Assembly: GCF_900102495.1 (NCBI RefSeq)
Contig: NZ_FMVQ01000003.1
Coordinates: 62,001 to 126,000 of the forward strand
DNA from: Nitrosospira sp. Nl5
GTDB taxonomy: Bacteria > Pseudomonadota > Gammaproteobacteria > Burkholderiales > Nitrosomonadaceae
Length of the DNA stretch: 64,000 nt
Direction of reading: 5' to 3'
The translations under genes were made by a program, and so were the position numbers. This document shows positions 26,859 to 36,932 of this stretch, piece after piece. The notes under the pieces are model-generated. The model saw only the letters and a list, made by a program, of their open reading frames with translations. It was not told the origin of the DNA and searched no databases. The number at the start of each line of letters is the position of its first letter. Position 1 is the stretch's first letter.

Positions 26859-28158
26859 TCAACGAGGTCTGTCTCTGTTGAGGGCATAGGCGCCCATTCT
26901 GCCTGTGGCATGCAAACTGCCATCGAAGTCCAGATCGGCCTCTGGGTAAATATCAAAGCGCATGCTTTCCTCGGAATGCTTCCGCGTCCCAGCCCCTGAC
27001 GGCATCAGGTTCATCTTGCCTAGTGGCGCAAACGGCGTGATAAGATATTCCCGCGCCTCGTCCAACTCACCCGTCAGGTTTTTTCCCAAGGCGGCCCCGC
27101 GCATTGGTGATTTGGCGAATACGATGTTGGCCGTGATGAATTGGGGATACATGGGATCATGATCACGCCGCGTGAACGTTATGCCAGTCCCTTTGGCTAT
27201 CACGGTATTGTAGAAAACGCTTATTGCGCGTGTCGTATCGTTGTGCGGCTGGATCTGCATCGCATCGCCGAAATGGTTCACGAACAGGTTATTGTATAAC
27301 GCGATATTGCCTTCGCCCTGGAACAACGATTCGTGTGGATTCTGATAAAAGAAATTACCGTAGATAAGATATTTATCGTTCGCTCCCGACCCGGTAAGCG
27401 GCCAGTGACCGACCAGCATGTTAGGCCTTGCCGTCTCTTTCGATCCACCGCGCGCCTTGCTGAAAACATTGTGGCGAATGATTGTCGTGCTGTTCCCATC
27501 CGGTATGCCCGGCAAAGTGGGACGAGACAGTTGATGTTTGATCTGCAAGTTATAACCGAGCGTATCAACAATGAGATTATGCTCGATCAAACCCGCGATA
27601 AATGGTGCGCGCCCGTCCGAGTTACCCAGATAAAGGCCAGTTCCGGCAGCTTCGATCACACTGTTACGAATTACCCAGCCCCAGGCTGGGCATTTGGTGG
27701 AAATACCCACCGTCTGCTGATTGTTGCCATGACCGCGAATGCGTAATCCGTCAAGTGTGATGTGGTGCGCCCAGTCCGCATGCCCTTCGCATTTAACTCC
27801 GTCCACCGGCAGATTTCGACCGTCGAGATCCAGATTGCGAATAGTGACGTAGCTCGAATTTATGATACTGACCGTGTTATGCCCCCGTCGCGCCACAAAT
27901 ACGGCGCGCGGCTCCTTGTTCGGCCCTGAAATCGTAATCGGTGCCTGTTCGGTACCATGAAGGTATAGCACAGGCAGGCCATGCTTATATTCTCCCGGCA
28001 TTAACTGTAGGTGAGCGCCCGACTCTAGTATCTTTAGTTTCGCGAGATAAGTATCCGGGTCCGCCGTGTAGGTCGTACCGGCGAAAGCAGACGATAGGCC
28101 AAACGCCTGCAAGCGCAATTACCAGTCGAATAAAATGGATACGATCTGATTTAACCAT
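26859..28158 (-). pseudogene. Right-handed parallel beta-helix protein, frameshifted in the signal peptide
   Basis: Probable exported beta-helix protein (carbohydrate-binding or lyase fold), as often found beside EPS loci. The body is open from a TTG at 28118 to 26859 (419 codons) and shows repeated beta-helix turns such as SSYVTIRNLDLDG, HHITLDGLRIRG, GWVIRNSVIEAAG and NIALYNNLFVNHFGDAMQI. The N-terminus lacks a signal peptide start in this frame. An ATG at 28158 in another frame encodes MVKSDRIHFIRLVIAL. Joining it near 28115 to QAFGLSSAFAGTTYT, by dropping one T in CTTGCAG, gives a textbook signal peptide with an AFA cleavage site. So a one-base frameshift, or a sequencing error, separates signal and body. 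Substrate unknown. Confidence 0.7.
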
Positions 28159-28383
28159 GTAAATACTTGTTGGTGAGACACATCAAGCTTTGGTGACATG
28201 CGAGCGGTTCATCATTTCGTGATGTGCTTATTCTGGGGATATCCTGTTTGCGCCGCGCCCATAATATCCTCAGGATGAAGAAATGAACCATACCAGCCAC
28301 AGCAAATTACGGTGCGCTAGTTTCTCGTGTTTCCTATACTTTGATTTTTCAGGTTCTTTATTTTGGGGAAGTAATCAAATTGT

Positions 28384-28435
28384 TATTGCAACGGCGGAGT
28401 TATCCGATTATAGTAAACGCAACTGTGTTGCAATA
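28384..28435. promoter_or_regulatory. Inverted repeat upstream of the Fur/Zur-family gene
   Basis: TATTGCAAC (28384-28392) and its exact reverse complement GTTGCAATA (28427-28435) are 43 bp apart centre to centre. The second arm ends 12 bases before the ATG at 28448. The interior includes GTTATCCGATTATAGTAAAC, loosely like the AT-rich GTTAT/ATAAC pattern of zinc-uptake boxes. It may be a paired operator for autoregulation or an RNA stem that hides the start region. Both readings are inference. Confidence 0.4.
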
Positions 28436-28447
28436 CCATTTCTATTT

Positions 28448-28864
28448 ATGAACTTTCAAGAACAAGCGGAAGCGATGATTCGGCGCACTGGCGATCGGGC
28501 GACATCTGGCAGAGTTCGAATTCTTGCTGTTCTCCTGGCGGAACGACGGCCGGTTACGCATCACCAAATTGAAGAACGCTTGCGCGATGGGCACAGATTG
28601 GATCGGGTCACACTCTATCGCGTGCTTGAATGGCTGAACGAAAAATATTTTGTGCATAAAGTTGTGAGTGATGATCGGGTGTGGCGTTTTCGTGCAAATG
28701 TCGAGGCGAATCTGCACCGGCATGCGCATTTTAAATGCACGCGCTGTACAACGGTAATTTGCCTCAATGATCTGAAGGCCAAGTATGATGGCCCGCTACC
28801 TGCCGGTTATCGATCGCAGGAAATTGAACTGACGGTCAAAGGGTTATGTGCAGAGTGCGTGTGA
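28448..28864 (+). CDS. Fur-family transcriptional regulator, probably Zur
   Basis: Metal-responsive repressor. The start is placed at ATG 28448 (138 aa); ATG 28475 has a better RBS (GCGGAAGCG), and the frame extends upstream to 28283 without coding character. The winged-helix half has RVRILAVLLAERRPVTHHQIEERL (about residues 19-42) and RLDRVTLYRVLEWLNEKYFV (about 48-67). The metal-binding half has HRHAHFKCTRC (about 90-100) with the first CxxC, and a C-terminal GLCAEC with the second. Zinc is suggested by the two downstream genes, a DUF2946-like protein and a ZnuD-like receptor; the Fur family alone would not show it. Confidence 0.85.
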   Translation: MNFQEQAEAMIRRTGDRATSGRVRILAVLLAERRPVTHHQIEERLRDGHRLDRVTLYRVLEWLNEKYFVHKVVSDDRVWRFRANVEANLHRHAHFKCTRCTTVICLNDLKAKYDGPLPAGYRSQEIELTVKGLCAECV

Positions 28865-28932
28865 CAAGCTGCCAGTCCATAAAAGCATAAAAGGCGGTAA
28901 CGGGATGCTGACGTTAGGGGAAATACCGTTCC

Positions 28933-29262
28933 ATGGCATTACGTAAGGAATTATTTCTAGTTCTGGTATTGGCGCTGTCCTTCGTCCCGGTCTTTCAGGC
29001 GGCGCACGCGCTCACACACGTCGCACACACCGATACGATCAGCACGACTCAAGCTGATACCAATCAGGGAGAAAGCGACACCGACGCCGACAAGATTTGT
29101 CTTGACTGTCTGGCTTTGACAGCATTCAGCATTATTCTCCCCATCCTGGCAATTTTCTTTTTTGGTCAAACAATGCGGCAGCGGTTGCTGCGCGTAAAAT
29201 CCAGGCAAGTCCTTCGTAATCTTACCTCTCCGTATCTCACGCGCGCTCCCCCGCGAGCGTAG
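28933..29262 (+). CDS. Small membrane protein, DUF2946-like, in zinc-uptake group
   Basis: A 109 aa protein starting at ATG 28933. A signal or first membrane segment lies at about residues 8-26 (FLVLVLALSFVPVFQAAHA). A short periplasmic stretch contains HALTHVAHTD and a CLDC pair (about residues 55-58). A second membrane segment follows at about 62-79 (FSIILPILAIFFFG), then a basic tail. Histidine and CxxC spacing resembles DUF2946 proteins, which are often linked to metal-regulated TonB receptors. The function is unknown; metal handling is inferred from its place between the Zur-like gene and the receptor. Confidence 0.65.
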   Translation: MALRKELFLVLVLALSFVPVFQAAHALTHVAHTDTISTTQADTNQGESDTDADKICLDCLALTAFSIILPILAIFFFGQTMRQRLLRVKSRQVLRNLTSPYLTRAPPRA

Positions 29263-29440
29263 CTCCTTTACTTCTTTTGCAGGCGGCTCATAACCGGAAT
29301 TCGTCATTTGACGTTTGCCGGGTGATCGGGCTGCATCAGCAACCAAACAGTCAGCGGTAAATAACGAGTTGTCCGATTTCGAGTGTAATGCAACATGGTT
29401 GCAGAAGACCCGTCGGCTTCCAGTTTTTTCAAGAAGCAGC

Positions 29441-31462
29441 ATGAATTGTTCAAGTCGAAATGTCATTGGTATCATTGCCGTTGCCGCGATCGGCGTATCG
29501 GCCGTTCAAGCTGAAACCATTGGCAAGAGTAGTGTATTGCCACCGGTCACGGTTACCGCCACGCCATTCGAGAATCGTGGCGAGCTGGATATGGCTCAAC
29601 CTGTTTCGGTATTACGGGGCGACGATCTGCGCCGCAAGCGGGAAGCGAGCCTTGGGGATACGCTTTCCCGCGAGCTGGGCGTGGCATCGAGTTCTTTCGG
29701 GCCAGGCGCGGGCCGTCCGATCATTCGCGGTCTGGATGGCCCCCGTATTCGAGTGCTGGAAAATGGCATCGGCACGCTCGATCTTTCGAGCGTCAGTCCT
29801 GACCATGCGGTAACGGTTGAATCGTTCAATGCCTCCCAGATCGAAGTCCTGAGAGGTCCGGCGACGTTGCTCTATGGCAGCGGGGCATCCGGCGGCGTGG
29901 TCAACGTCGTATCCGGCCGTATTCCGGATCAATTGTTCAAATCACCAAAGGGCAATGCTGAAATACGCGGCAACACAGCGACAGAGGAGCGTAGCGGCGC
30001 GTTCAACGCGACGGGGAGCATCGGCCGCGCCTCATGGAGCGTAGGGGGCTTCAAGCGCAAAACTGGTGATTACCACATTCCGGGGCGAGCGGATGAGAGC
30101 GACCCGAACAGTCCGAAGGGGGTTGTCAAAAATAGCGCGGTCGATTCGGGCGGCCTGTCGATGGGCGGATCCTTTGTCGGCGAGCGAGGCTTCGTCGGCG
30201 GATCGGTCTCGCGACTGGAGAGCGAATACGGCATACCCAGTCCTGAGGGCTCGAAAATCGATCTCAAGCAAACCCGCTATGATCTGGCAGGCGAACTGGA
30301 TAAGCCAATCATTGGTTTCGAGAAACTCAAAGTACGTATGGGCTACAACGATTACAAACACGCCGAAATCGAAAGTACCGGCGACATCGCCACTCGATTT
30401 AAAAATCAGGGGTTGGAAAGCCGTGCCGAGCTTTTGCACGCACCAATTGCAAACTGGAAGGGGGTACTCGGAGTGCAATTTCAGGACCGCAATTTTTCCG
30501 CCTTGGGCGAGGAGGCCGTGATACCTGTTACGAAATCGCGTTCCACCGGCATATTCCTGATCGAAGAGCGCAACTGGGATCGTTGGCGTCTGGAACTCGG
30601 CGGGCGCATCGAGCGTGCCACACAAAACCCCCAGAGCGGGGCGGATCTGCAGCGCGCGTTCAATCTCTACAATGTTTCCGCAGGCACATTATGGAAATTC
30701 ATGGATGGGTATGGACTTGGTCTGTCAGCGACCAGGGGCCAGCGCGCGCCATCTACGGCAGAGCTGTACATAAACGGTGCGCACCACGGAACGGCCACCT
30801 TCCAGATTGGCGATAGTGCCTTGAACAGCGAGACAACCAACAATATCGATCTCGCGCTGAGCAAGACTACCGGTCTCGTGAAATGGAAAGTCAACGTCTT
30901 CCATAATTGGATTGGTAACTATATTTTTGTACGAAGCGTCGACGCGAATGGTGACGGCGTGGCTGATCGCTCGGATGATACCGGAGCCCTGGATCCCAAT
31001 GGCGAGTTTCTCATGCAGAATTTTGCGCAAGCCGGGGCGAGATTTTATGGAGCGGAAGCGGAAGCAATCCTCACATTGAAGCCGGATGCGATCGATCTGC
31101 GCCTGTTTACCGATTATGTGCGCGGAAAACTGGATAGTGGCGGTAATGTGCCGCGCATCACGCCGCCGCGGTTTGGGCTGGAATTCAATCATAAGACGGG
31201 GCCTTGGACAGCCAACGTGAGCGCAATCCGCGTGATGGGCCAAAACCGTCTGGCGGAACTTGAAACAAGTACTTCCGGTTACACGCTGGTGAATGCCGAG
31301 GTCAGTTATCGTATCAAGAAAACCAAGTCGAACGGCATTAGGCTTTTTCTTCAAGGCAAGAATCTGCTTAATGAAGAAATGCGTGTGCATACCTCTTTTT
31401 TGAAGAATTTTGCGCCGTTGCCGGGAATATCCCTTTTGGCGGGCATAAGAGGTGAATTTTAA
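29441..31462 (+). CDS. TonB-dependent receptor, ZnuD-like (probable zinc uptake)
   Basis: Outer-membrane TonB-dependent transporter. The ATG at 29441 has AAGAAG upstream and starts a signal peptide (VIGIIAVAAIGVSAVQA, cleavage near 24); the frame also opens at 29315 without sense. The 673 aa product has a TonB-box-like segment (PPVTVTATP), then the plug with RRKREASLGDTLSRELG, GRPIIRGLDGPRIRVLENG, IEVLRGPATLLYGSGASGGVVNV, and a 22-strand-type barrel ending in Phe (LLAGIRGEF). ZnuD-type receptors share this plug pattern. Zinc as substrate is inferred from the neighbouring Zur-like regulator; another metal complex is possible. Confidence 0.87.
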   Translation: MNCSSRNVIGIIAVAAIGVSAVQAETIGKSSVLPPVTVTATPFENRGELDMAQPVSVLRGDDLRRKREASLGDTLSRELGVASSSFGPGAGRPIIRGLDGPRIRVLENGIGTLDLSSVSPDHAVTVESFNASQIEVLRGPATLLYGSGASGGVVNVVSGRIPDQLFKSPKGNAEIRGNTATEERSGAFNATGSIGRASWSVGGFKRKTGDYHIPGRADESDPNSPKGVVKNSAVDSGGLSMGGSFVGERGFVGGSVSRLESEYGIPSPEGSKIDLKQTRYDLAGELDKPIIGFEKLKVRMGYNDYKHAEIESTGDIATRFKNQGLESRAELLHAPIANWKGVLGVQFQDRNFSALGEEAVIPVTKSRSTGIFLIEERNWDRWRLELGGRIERATQNPQSGADLQRAFNLYNVSAGTLWKFMDGYGLGLSATRGQRAPSTAELYINGAHHGTATFQIGDSALNSETTNNIDLALSKTTGLVKWKVNVFHNWIGNYIFVRSVDANGDGVADRSDDTGALDPNGEFLMQNFAQAGARFYGAEAEAILTLKPDAIDLRLFTDYVRGKLDSGGNVPRITPPRFGLEFNHKTGPWTANVSAIRVMGQNRLAELETSTSGYTLVNAEVSYRIKKTKSNGIRLFLQGKNLLNEEMRVHTSFLKNFAPLPGISLLAGIRGEF

Positions 31463-31628
31463 TTTTCATCAGCGCTGTTCACTGAAAAAATCGTTGCACA
31501 GCCAAGAAACACTCTTTCTGCACGGAAATAGCAGGCAATGGCAAAGCCCGAACACCTGGTTGTCTGTCAAGCCCTGATGGAATGTGGCAAACTTCGGCAT
31601 TCCTTCTTATACCCAGGTATTGTTATCC

Positions 31629-32876
31629 GTGTCTCCCTACGAACTCTTCATCGGTCTGCGCTACACGCGTGCCAAGCGTCGCAATCATTTCATTTCCTTT
31701 ATTTCGCTGATTTCCTTGCTGGGTATCACGCTTGGCATGACCGCCTTGATCACCGTGATGTCGGTGATGAACGGTTTTCAGAAAGAAGTACGGACGCGCA
31801 TCCTCGGCGTGGCATCGCATATCCAGGTAAGCGGCATTGACGGCAAGCTGACAAACTGGCGGCAGGTTGCAGAGGAAGCACTCAGGCACCCGGAAGTAGA
31901 GGGTGCCGCGCCCTATGTCAGCGCACAAGGCATGGTGTCGTTCGATCAAGTTGTCAGTGGGGTTGCGGTAAGAGGCATCCTACCGCTTATGGAGAATAAT
32001 GTGGCCGATCTCGCAGACATGATGGTGGATGGCAAGCTTGATAATCTTGTGCCCGGTCAGTTCGGCATCATTATCGGCCTGGAATTGTCGCGCATACTGG
32101 GCGTATTCACGGGTGATAAAATTGTGTTGATTTCACCCCAGGGGCAGGTAACACCCGCAGGCATATTGCCGCGTTTGAAGCAGTTTACGATTACCGGTAT
32201 TTTCCAGGCAGGACATTCCGAATACGACTCGGGACTGGTGCTAATTCATATGGCCGATGCACAAACGCTCTATCGTATGGAGGATGACCAGGTATCGGGT
32301 GTGCGGCTGAAGCTACGCGACTTGTTCCAGGCGCCGCAAGTCGCGCGAGAACTTGCGCCAACGATTTCCACTGATGTTCATATCAGCGACTGGAGCCGCC
32401 AGCATGCCAATTATTTCCGCGCGATACAGATTGAGAAGCGCATGCTGTCGCTTATTCTCGCTTTGATTATCGCGGTGGCGGCATTCAATATCGTATCGAC
32501 CCTGGTGATGGCGGTAACCGACAAGCAGTCCGACATCGCTATTCTGCGCACGTTGGGCGCAAGCCCGCGCAGTATCATGAAAATTTTCATCGTGCAAGGT
32601 ACCCTGATCGGTATCGTCGGCACTACGCTGGGCGTCATCGGTGGAATGCTATTGGCATATAATGTAGAGGCGGTGATCGCGCTGATTGAGCGCCTGTTCA
32701 GTGTGCGATTCCTTTCACCGGAGGTTTATTACATCAGTGAGATTCCATCCGACCCGCAAATGAGCGACATTGTGGCTGTGGCAGCGGTATCGTTCGTGCT
32801 GACACTGCTGGCGACCCTCTATCCAAGCTATCGAGCGTCCAGGGTCAACCCCGCGGAGGCGCTGCGGTATGAATAA
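31629..32876 (+). CDS. lolC: Lipoprotein-releasing ABC transporter permease (LolC/LolE)
   Basis: Inner-membrane permease that, with LolD, releases outer-membrane lipoproteins to LolA. The GTG at 31629 ([18 protein letters not shown]) matches the usual family start; the frame also extends to a GTG at 31584. The 415 aa product has a first membrane helix at about 22-45 ([20 protein letters not shown]), a large periplasmic MacB-type domain, and three C-terminal helices within an FtsX domain (about 265-395; [26 protein letters not shown]). The end overlaps lolD by eight bases. One permease gene beside lolD suggests a homodimeric LolCD arrangement unless a lolE exists elsewhere. Confidence 0.93.
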   Translation: MSPYELFIGLRYTRAKRRNHFISFISLISLLGITLGMTALITVMSVMNGFQKEVRTRILGVASHIQVSGIDGKLTNWRQVAEEALRHPEVEGAAPYVSAQGMVSFDQVVSGVAVRGILPLMENNVADLADMMVDGKLDNLVPGQFGIIIGLELSRILGVFTGDKIVLISPQGQVTPAGILPRLKQFTITGIFQAGHSEYDSGLVLIHMADAQTLYRMEDDQVSGVRLKLRDLFQAPQVARELAPTISTDVHISDWSRQHANYFRAIQIEKRMLSLILALIIAVAAFNIVSTLVMAVTDKQSDIAILRTLGASPRSIMKIFIVQGTLIGIVGTTLGVIGGMLLAYNVEAVIALIERLFSVRFLSPEVYYISEIPSDPQMSDIVAVAAVSFVLTLLATLYPSYRASRVNPAEALRYE

Positions 32877-33543
32877 AACCATTATTTCCTGCCGCAACCT
32901 GCGCAAGAGTTATTATCAGGGCAAGCTGGAAGTGCCGGTCTTGCTGGGCATAGACCTTGATGTCCTGGCTGGCGAAACGCTTGCTATTGTCGGTGCATCG
33001 GGTTCCGGCAAAAGCACGCTATTGCACCTGCTTGGCGGACTGGATGCCCCTACCGGCGGCGATATTCGTATCATCGGGCAGGATATCGCCGCTATCAATG
33101 AAGAAGAACGATGCAAGCTGCGCAACATGTCGCTGGGATTTATCTATCAGTTTCACCATTTATTGCCGGAATTCAGCGCGCTGGAGAACGTCGCCATGCC
33201 GCTACTGATCCGGCGCACCGGCAATAAGGAGGCATACCGTCATGCAGCGGAAATACTGAAACAGGTAGGGCTGGGCCACCGTCTTTCGCACACACCCGGG
33301 GAGCTCTCCGGGGGCGAACGTCAGCGTGCGGCGGTGGCCCGCGCGCTGGTGACTCAGCCCACCTGTGTTCTCGCGGATGAGCCTACCGGCAATCTCGACA
33401 GGCGTACGGCCGGAGGAGTATTCGAATTGATGCTCGAACTGAATCGCAGCGTGGGTGCAAGTCTCATCATCGTGACGCATGATCCGGATCTGGCCAAGAA
33501 GGCCGGACGGATGCTACAGCTGGTAGATGGCATGCTTGTCTAG
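32869..33543 (+). CDS. lolD: Lipoprotein-releasing system ATP-binding protein LolD
   Basis: ATPase subunit powering lipoprotein release; 224 aa, cytoplasmic face of the inner membrane. Walker [10 protein letters not shown] at about residues 42-50, Q-loop region [18 protein letters not shown] near 90, ABC signature [15 protein letters not shown] near 145, Walker [12 protein letters not shown] near 165, H-loop VTHDPD near 203. The start overlaps lolC by eight bases, so translation is coupled. The [11 protein letters not shown] block is typical of LolD rather than MacB. Confidence 0.95.
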   Translation: MNKTIISCRNLRKSYYQGKLEVPVLLGIDLDVLAGETLAIVGASGSGKSTLLHLLGGLDAPTGGDIRIIGQDIAAINEEERCKLRNMSLGFIYQFHHLLPEFSALENVAMPLLIRRTGNKEAYRHAAEILKQVGLGHRLSHTPGELSGGERQRAAVARALVTQPTCVLADEPTGNLDRRTAGGVFELMLELNRSVGASLIIVTHDPDLAKKAGRMLQLVDGMLV

Positions 33544-33683
33544 TGAGGCGCAGAGCCACTGCAATCGAATCCCTATTCTCAATTTCGAGCAGGTACTTAA
33601 CACGTAAACCTTGCCGCACGGAGCGCTGGCAATCCGCTTGTCCCGTATTCTTCATGACGCCGGCGGTTCGGCTGCGATCGAAA

Positions 33684-34253
33684 TCAGAGCTGTCCTTTGG
33701 TTGCTTTGATGCGCTGCGCTCGTTTGCGCCATGCATAAATAATATACAGTCGCCACGCTCCACGCACCGCGAAATAGCCAACCAGGGCAAGCAGCAACGC
33801 CAATAGAAATATTCCTACGAGCAACGGTTTGCCAAGCGACATTACCCAGTCAATCAATGCAGGAGCCCATTCGCTGATATTCTTATCCATCAGGTGCAAC
33901 TCGGTTGGAGGCATATCCCCTGCGCCGCCACCCATGACAAACTCGCCAATGCCATAAGCAGCAATATAAAGCGGCACGACGGTGAAAGGGTTGGAATAAA
34001 GTGTGGTAGCTATTGCTACCGGAAGATTCACTTTGAAAAGAATGGCAAACAAAGCAGCGAAAAAGAACTGTACCGGATTGCTGCCGGGGATCAAGCCTGC
34101 GAATAGCCCGGCTGCCACGCCACCCGCCACCGACCGGCGGTGCAGATGCCATAGGTTGTGGTGGTGCAGCAGTTCTCCGAACAGCCCGACAAACCGGTTC
34201 TGTCGAACGGTTTCGTGAGAGGGCAGATATTTTTTGAAGAATTTTCGGGGCAC
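33684..34253 (-). CDS. DUF2062 domain membrane protein
   Basis: Protein of unknown function with a DUF2062 domain, 189 aa. The GTG at 34253 gives MPRKFFKKYLPSHETVRQ, the usual opening of the family; a TTG at 34289 would add 12 atypical residues. It contains HRRSVAGGVAAGLFAGLIPG (about 40-59), FFFAALFAILFKVNLPVAIATT (about 63-84), and a last strong membrane helix (LLVGIFLLALLLALVGYFAV, about 145-165) followed by a basic tail. It is transcribed away from comEC, and the 248-base spacer between them must hold both promoters; none could be placed firmly. Confidence 0.85.
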   Translation of the reverse strand: MPRKFFKKYLPSHETVRQNRFVGLFGELLHHHNLWHLHRRSVAGGVAAGLFAGLIPGSNPVQFFFAALFAILFKVNLPVAIATTLYSNPFTVVPLYIAAYGIGEFVMGGGAGDMPPTELHLMDKNISEWAPALIDWVMSLGKPLLVGIFLLALLLALVGYFAVRGAWRLYIIYAWRKRAQRIKATKGQL

Positions 34254-34501
34254 GAGAAGAGTGTACGGAAATACTGGCGGGACGTGCAATCATAATAAAA
34301 GGCCGATAGGTGCGATCCGAAGTGGGAATCTGCCCGCTCAAGGTAAGGCACGGGTCGATATGTGCGGAGAAGTGCCAATCGCTGATGTTTGATGATAAAC
34401 ATTAAAAAGCGGTGGTTCAGCATTCAGCGGAGGAACAGTCTAACCCTCTGTTCAGTAATTTTCCCCTTAGCTACATGATTTAGAAGACAGCGGAAACACC
34501 G

Positions 34502-36922
34502 ATGCGGACATGTATTCTTGCGTTTGCCCTTGGGGTAGGGCTGCTGCAACAGCAGGCCGAGCTACCCGAAATTGCCTGGGCGTGGATGCTAGTGCCGGTT
34601 GCGGTGCCCGCGTTTTTACTCTGGCGTTGTCAAGCCGCTATTTTCGCGGTTCCTGGAAAGATTCTGGTCGTAGCGATTTTTGTAGCTATCGGATTTTTCT
34701 GGGCAGCGGCGTTTGCCCAGTGGCGCATGGCTGATGTGCTTCCGCATGCGTGGGAAGGACGCGATATTCAGTTGATTGGCGTTGTAGCGGAACTACCGCA
34801 AGCCAATGAACACAACGTGCGCTTTGCCTTCGACGTGGAGCAGGTGCTGACGCATGGTGCTATCGTTCCCGCGCGCATTTCTCTTGCCTGGTACAAAGAA
34901 CGCGGCAAGCATGCCGAAACTTCCAGCTCCGCGCTGCCCCGGATTAGTGCGGGTGAACGCTGGCGGATTACCGCGCGGCTCAAACGTCCGCATGGCAGCG
35001 TCAATCCTCACGGCTTCGATTTCGAGGAATGGGCGCTGGAACGCAATATCCGGGCGACCGGCTACGTGCGGAAAGCTGACGATAATTTGCGTCTAAACGA
35101 AATGGTGAATTTGCCCGCATACCGCGTTGAGCGTTTGCGCCAGGAGATTCGCGACCGTTTTATTCAGGCATTGCCCGATCATGCTTATGCGGGAGTCCTG
35201 GTTGCGCTCGCTGTGGGTGACCAGCGCGCTATTCCAGCCGGACAATGGCAAATATTTACGCGTACCGGCGTAAACCATCTCATGAGCATCTCCGGATTGC
35301 ACGTAACGATGGTATCGGGCCTTATCTTCGCGCTGGTGTATTGGTTGTGGCGCAGGAGTTATCGCTTGGCGCTTTGGCTGCCCGCGCGCAAAGCAGCGGT
35401 TATTGCGGGACTGGCGGCGGCACTGGGTTATGCATTGCTCGCGGGCTTCGCGGTTCCGGCGCAGCGCACGGTTTATATGCTCGCCGCAGTCGCCATCGCT
35501 TTGTGGCTGGGACGTTTCACTTCCGCAATGTCAGTACTGAGTTGGGCATTGCTGACCGTAATCGTTCTCGATCCATGGGCGATACTATCGCCCGGCTTCT
35601 GGTTGTCGTTCGGCGCGATAGCGGTCATCATGCTGGTATCGGCGGGGCGCATCGGTAAAATGCATTGGTTCAATGGTTGGGCGCGGATACAGTGGGCAAT
35701 CACGCTCGGCTTGGTACCGCCGCTACTGGTGATGTTTCAGCAGGTATCGCTGGTTTCGCCAATCGCTAATGCCATTGCCATTCCGCTGGTGAGCCTGGTG
35801 GTCGTCCCCTTGACGCTGTTGGCGACATTGCCGCCGCTTGATTTCCTGTTGCTGCCCGCGCACGCTGTGCTGAGCGGTTGTATGGACGTAATGCGATGGA
35901 TGAGCGAGGTTCCGCAGGCGGTCTGGAGCCAGCATGCGCCGCCCGCATGGACCGTGGCAGCCGCTATGGCCGGCATTGTCTGGATGCTGCTGCCGGGAGG
36001 ATCGGGTTGGGGGCAGGGATTGGGGTTTACCGCAGGTTTTCCAGCTCGCTGGCTGGGAGCGGTGGCATTGCTACCGATATTTCTGGTATTGCCGCCAAAA
36101 CCGGCTTCGGGAGAGCTATGGCTCACCGTGCTGGATGTCGGCCAGGGACTGGCAATCGTGGCACGTACGGAAAACCACGCGCTGCTCTACGATACGGGGC
36201 CGGGTTTCGGTTCCGAGACAGATAGCGGCAACCGTATTATCGTTCCCTTTCTGCGTGGAGAAGGGGTCAAGCAGCTTGATGCAATGATTGTAACGCATGC
36301 GGACTTGGATCACAGTGGTGGTGCGTTGTCGGTACTGGAAGCGGTGCCGGTGGAGCGGCTGGTTTCGTCGTTGCATGTCGATCATCCAATCCAGCTGGCC
36401 GCTGCCAACCGGCAGCGATGCAGTGCGGGAGAATCATGGCAATGGGACGGAGTGCGCTTCGACATGCTGCATCCGTCGGAACAGAGTTACAGTAACCCCA
36501 AGCTTAAAACGAACGCTTTAAGCTGTGTGCTGAAAATCACGACAGCCCACGGCAGCGTACTGCTGCCAGGTGACATCGAAAAAAAATCCGAATCTCAATT
36601 GCTCGCGTACGATAGCGATATGCTCTCCTCTATGGTGCTGGTCGCGCCCCATCACGGCAGCAAAACCTCTTCCACCGATGCGTTTGTACGTCAGGTGAAC
36701 CCCCGGCTGGTCATATTCACCGTTGGCTATCGCAACCGCTTCGGGCATCCGCGGAGCGAAGTGGTGAACCGCTATCGGGCACTCGGAAGCAACGTGCTGC
36801 GTAGCGATTCCAATGGGGCGATACTGCTGCGTTTTGCGGATAACAGTCTCGCGGTCGAAACCGCGCGTGCGCTGCGTCGCCGGTACTGGCAGGATATACC
36901 GGATATTGACGAATCAAGGTAG
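34502..36922 (+). CDS. comEC: DNA internalisation-related competence protein ComEC/Rec2
   Basis: Inner-membrane channel for uptake of single-stranded DNA in natural transformation. The 806 aa product starts at ATG 34502. An N-terminal hydrophobic region and an OB-like DUF4131 region (about 30-190) precede the competence domain (about 225-490) with NHLMSISGLHVTMVSGLIF and many membrane helices. The C-terminal metallo-beta-lactamase-like domain begins near 535 (LTVLDVGQGLAIVART) and keeps HADLDHSGGALSVLE and VAPHHGSKTSS. Full length compared with family (about 750-850), so competence may be possible if pili and ComEA genes exist elsewhere. Confidence 0.95.
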   Translation: MRTCILAFALGVGLLQQQAELPEIAWAWMLVPVAVPAFLLWRCQAAIFAVPGKILVVAIFVAIGFFWAAAFAQWRMADVLPHAWEGRDIQLIGVVAELPQANEHNVRFAFDVEQVLTHGAIVPARISLAWYKERGKHAETSSSALPRISAGERWRITARLKRPHGSVNPHGFDFEEWALERNIRATGYVRKADDNLRLNEMVNLPAYRVERLRQEIRDRFIQALPDHAYAGVLVALAVGDQRAIPAGQWQIFTRTGVNHLMSISGLHVTMVSGLIFALVYWLWRRSYRLALWLPARKAAVIAGLAAALGYALLAGFAVPAQRTVYMLAAVAIALWLGRFTSAMSVLSWALLTVIVLDPWAILSPGFWLSFGAIAVIMLVSAGRIGKMHWFNGWARIQWAITLGLVPPLLVMFQQVSLVSPIANAIAIPLVSLVVVPLTLLATLPPLDFLLLPAHAVLSGCMDVMRWMSEVPQAVWSQHAPPAWTVAAAMAGIVWMLLPGGSGWGQGLGFTAGFPARWLGAVALLPIFLVLPPKPASGELWLTVLDVGQGLAIVARTENHALLYDTGPGFGSETDSGNRIIVPFLRGEGVKQLDAMIVTHADLDHSGGALSVLEAVPVERLVSSLHVDHPIQLAAANRQRCSAGESWQWDGVRFDMLHPSEQSYSNPKLKTNALSCVLKITTAHGSVLLPGDIEKKSESQLLAYDSDMLSSMVLVAPHHGSKTSSTDAFVRQVNPRLVIFTVGYRNRFGHPRSEVVNRYRALGSNVLRSDSNGAILLRFADNSLAVETARALRRRYWQDIPDIDESR

Positions 36923-36932
36923 GTGTAACGTA

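Noticed and set aside
28283-28447. N-terminal extension of the Fur-family protein
   Set aside because: The extra 55 residues do not match any Fur member and overlap the inverted repeat; the gene is taken to start at 28448 or 28475.
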